DNA from: Candidatus Gottesmanbacteria bacterium
GTDB lineage: Bacteria > Patescibacteriota > Microgenomatia > 2-02-FULL-39-11
Length of the DNA: 6,355 nt
Direction: 5' to 3'
NCBI GenBank assembly: GCA_016218275.1
Contig: JACREK010000028.1
Coordinates: forward strand, 1 to 6,355
The position numbers and the translations under genes are program-made. Under the pieces are notes generated by a model. That model had not been told where the DNA came from. It saw only the letters and a list, made by a program, of their open reading frames with translations, and did not search any database. The stretch's first letter is position 1, and every line of letters begins with the position of its first letter. Shown here piece by piece: positions 5,575 through 6,355 of the stretch.

Positions 5575-5581
5575 AAAATTT

Positions 5582-5785
5582 ATGCAAACAATACAAATAT
5601 TAGGACTAACTTGCTCGGCTTGCCAAAAACTTATCAGCAAAAAAATCAAAACAATAGCAGATGTTGAAGCTGTAACTGTTGAGCTATCAGGAGCAACGGC
5701 GATCAAAGCACAAAGGGAAATCTCAGAAAACGAAATAAAAAAAGTGCTTACAGGTACACACTATACAGTTGGAGGGGGGAAATAA
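5582..5785 (+). CDS. small HMA-domain protein, CopZ-like metallochaperone
   Basis: This 67-residue protein is a single heavy-metal-associated (ferredoxin-like beta-alpha-beta-beta-alpha-beta) domain, the size of CopZ/Atx1-type copper chaperones. The metal motif is GLTCSACQKLI with Cys11 and Cys14; the residue two before the first Cys is Leu9 where most family members have Met. The second half follows the fold (VEAVTVELSGATAIKA, then ISENEIKKVL, then HYTV), but the sequence between is short and there is no Lys/Tyr of the usual 'GY' loop; the end GTHYTVGGGK is slightly truncated. It is cytosolic. It lies 11 nt after the membrane protein gene and 1 nt before the next HMA gene, so the three are almost certainly one transcript. 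A likely job is carrying Cu(I) to or from the N-terminal HMA of the membrane protein; the metal is inferred from family and context. Confidence 0.88.
   Translation: MQTIQILGLTCSACQKLISKKIKTIADVEAVTVELSGATAIKAQREISENEIKKVLTGTHYTVGGGK
5771..5775 (+). promoter_or_regulatory. Shine-Dalgarno of the second HMA gene
   Basis: GGAGG begins a GGAGGGGGG run that also encodes the C-terminal Gly residues of the preceding protein. It is 11 nt from the ATG at 5787, a little longer than ideal. It favours ATG 5787 over the in-frame TTG at 5769, which would start upstream of this ribosome site. Confidence 0.7.
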
Positions 5786-5786
5786 G

Positions 5787-6224
5787 ATGAATCAACCATT
5801 ATCTTTCCAAATAAAAGGAATGACTTGTACCTCTTGCGAGATGTTAATCTCTGAAGAGTTACAGGAGGTAAAGGGCATTAGTGATATTGCTATTAGCCAC
5901 AAAACAGGACAGGGATCACTTGTCTATAATCCTTCTTTGGTAACTGATAATATGATCCGTGATGCAGTTACGAAAGCGGGCTATGAGGCAGTTCTTCAGG
6001 ATATGCCAAAGTCAAATAGCAACGGTCTTAATAAAAATACGCTTCTTTTTAAGGATTCAGCAAAAGAAACTCCTATAAAAGTTACCTTTCAGACAAAAAT
6101 AGAAGCAAAAGGCAAAATCACGCAAGACGCGCAAAACAATTTTATTTTTGACGGAGAATTTGAAAACAACAGCTCCACTAAAATTACTCTTCCAAAAGGC
6201 ATTGAAGCAAGATCAAAAGAATGA
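5787..6224 (+). CDS. HMA-domain protein with unrecognised C-terminal half
   Basis: This 145-residue protein starts with a complete HMA domain (about 3-70) bearing the canonical GMTCTSC motif (Cys14, Cys17), the helix EMLISEELQEVKGI, the strand GQGSLVYNPSLV, and the closing AVTKAGYEAVL. A polar linker rich in Ser/Asn follows (about 71-88). The last 55-60 residues (about 90-145) form a segment that looks beta-rich (IKVTFQTKIEAKG, then NFIFDGEFENNSS, then KITLPKG) and matches nothing I recognise. It has no Cys, no His and no membrane helix, so it is unlikely to bind copper itself and may be a partner-docking or small beta-sandwich domain. The start is ATG 5787, 1 nt after the preceding stop (TAA G ATG). 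The TGA stop at 6222-6224 is the only TGA terminator in the window, and both neighbouring frames stay open past it for some distance, so the true C-terminus deserves checking. Confidence 0.85.
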   Translation: MNQPLSFQIKGMTCTSCEMLISEELQEVKGISDIAISHKTGQGSLVYNPSLVTDNMIRDAVTKAGYEAVLQDMPKSNSNGLNKNTLLFKDSAKETPIKVTFQTKIEAKGKITQDAQNNFIFDGEFENNSSTKITLPKGIEARSKE

Positions 6225-6355
6225 GTCTGGTGCAAAACTAAATATAGGTTATGCCCGCAATCCAAAATAGTTTCAACATATGAGAAATCAAAGCCAGATA
6301 AGCATTTTTTGCAAAGTTTAAAATTCCCCGCATTTCCTCTTTTCCCAAATGATAC
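6225..6355. other. 131 bp 3' end of window with no assigned gene
   Basis: There is no convincing start codon with a ribosome site, no RNA gene and no strong terminator hairpin. Two short CCCGCA-containing motifs occur (CCCGCAAT at 6254-6261 and CCCCGCATTTCC at 6326-6337), the first sharing 8 bases with the left half of the palindrome in the kinase gene (3700-3707). One minus-strand frame and the plus-strand frame beyond the TGA at 6222 are both open to the edge, so a truncated gene may enter here. Confidence 0.4.

Noticed and set aside
5528..5581. Upstream GTG start for the small HMA gene
   Set aside because: It lies inside the preceding gene, adds an unrelated 18-residue extension and lacks a ribosome site, whereas ATG 5582 has AAAGGA at 7 nt.
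6085..6355. Minus-strand frame open from the right edge, with a CKKC motif and later Cys/His residues that could suggest a zinc ribbon
   Set aside because: About half of it is antisense to the HMA gene, no start is visible and no family matches; only the outer 130 bp could belong to a gene entering from outside.

Overview
This 6.36 kb window is AT-rich, densely packed bacterial DNA. It looks like a fragment of a small streamlined genome, plausibly a Candidate Phyla Radiation (Patescibacteria) member. The pointers are: very short intergenic gaps, operon-head genes whose promoters leave almost no 5' leader and no Shine-Dalgarno, a GC-rich palindrome embedded in frame in a coding region, and an HMA-SafE/DsbD-cupredoxin membrane protein of a kind I associate with CPR and some Gram-positive genomes. 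That placement is inference; there is no rRNA or ribosomal protein marker here.

Layout. On the minus strand lie a tRNA-Val(UAC) with encoded CCA (535-610) and, just downstream of it, an unrecognised 121-residue protein (109-474) with its own near-consensus promoter. After a 137 bp intergenic stretch holding back-to-back promoters (tRNA leftward, glyoxalase rightward), everything runs on the plus strand. First come a VOC/glyoxalase-fold protein (748-1185) and an alpha/beta hydrolase (1204-2001), probably a small detoxification pair. Next is a CusR/CopR-type response regulator (2057-2731) followed after 1 nt by its histidine kinase (2733-3770). Then comes a metal-handling operon: a 585-residue membrane protein (3813-5570) combining an HMA domain, a seven-helix SafE/DsbD-like core and two cupredoxin-like domains; a 67-residue HMA metallochaperone-like protein (5582-5785); and a 145-residue HMA protein with an unrecognised C-terminal half (5787-6224). 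The last 131 bp (6225-6355) have no assigned gene.

How it may work. The two-component system and the three HMA proteins look like one copper (or related soft metal) sensing and handling unit. The soluble HMA proteins would carry Cu(I) in the cytosol, the membrane protein would accept metal or electrons at its cytosolic N-terminal HMA and deliver them through a membrane cysteine pair to two extracytoplasmic cupredoxin domains, and the kinase/regulator pair would control the locus. The kinase has almost no extracytoplasmic sensor, so it may read the state of the membrane or of a partner membrane protein. Metal identity and direction of transport are inferred, not shown by the sequence.

The points most worth a second look are the cupredoxin domains with a Cys/Cys/Met ligand pattern, the loopless kinase, the palindrome inserted into the kinase, the near-leaderless promoter pattern, and three 11-bp-spaced elements in front of the membrane protein.
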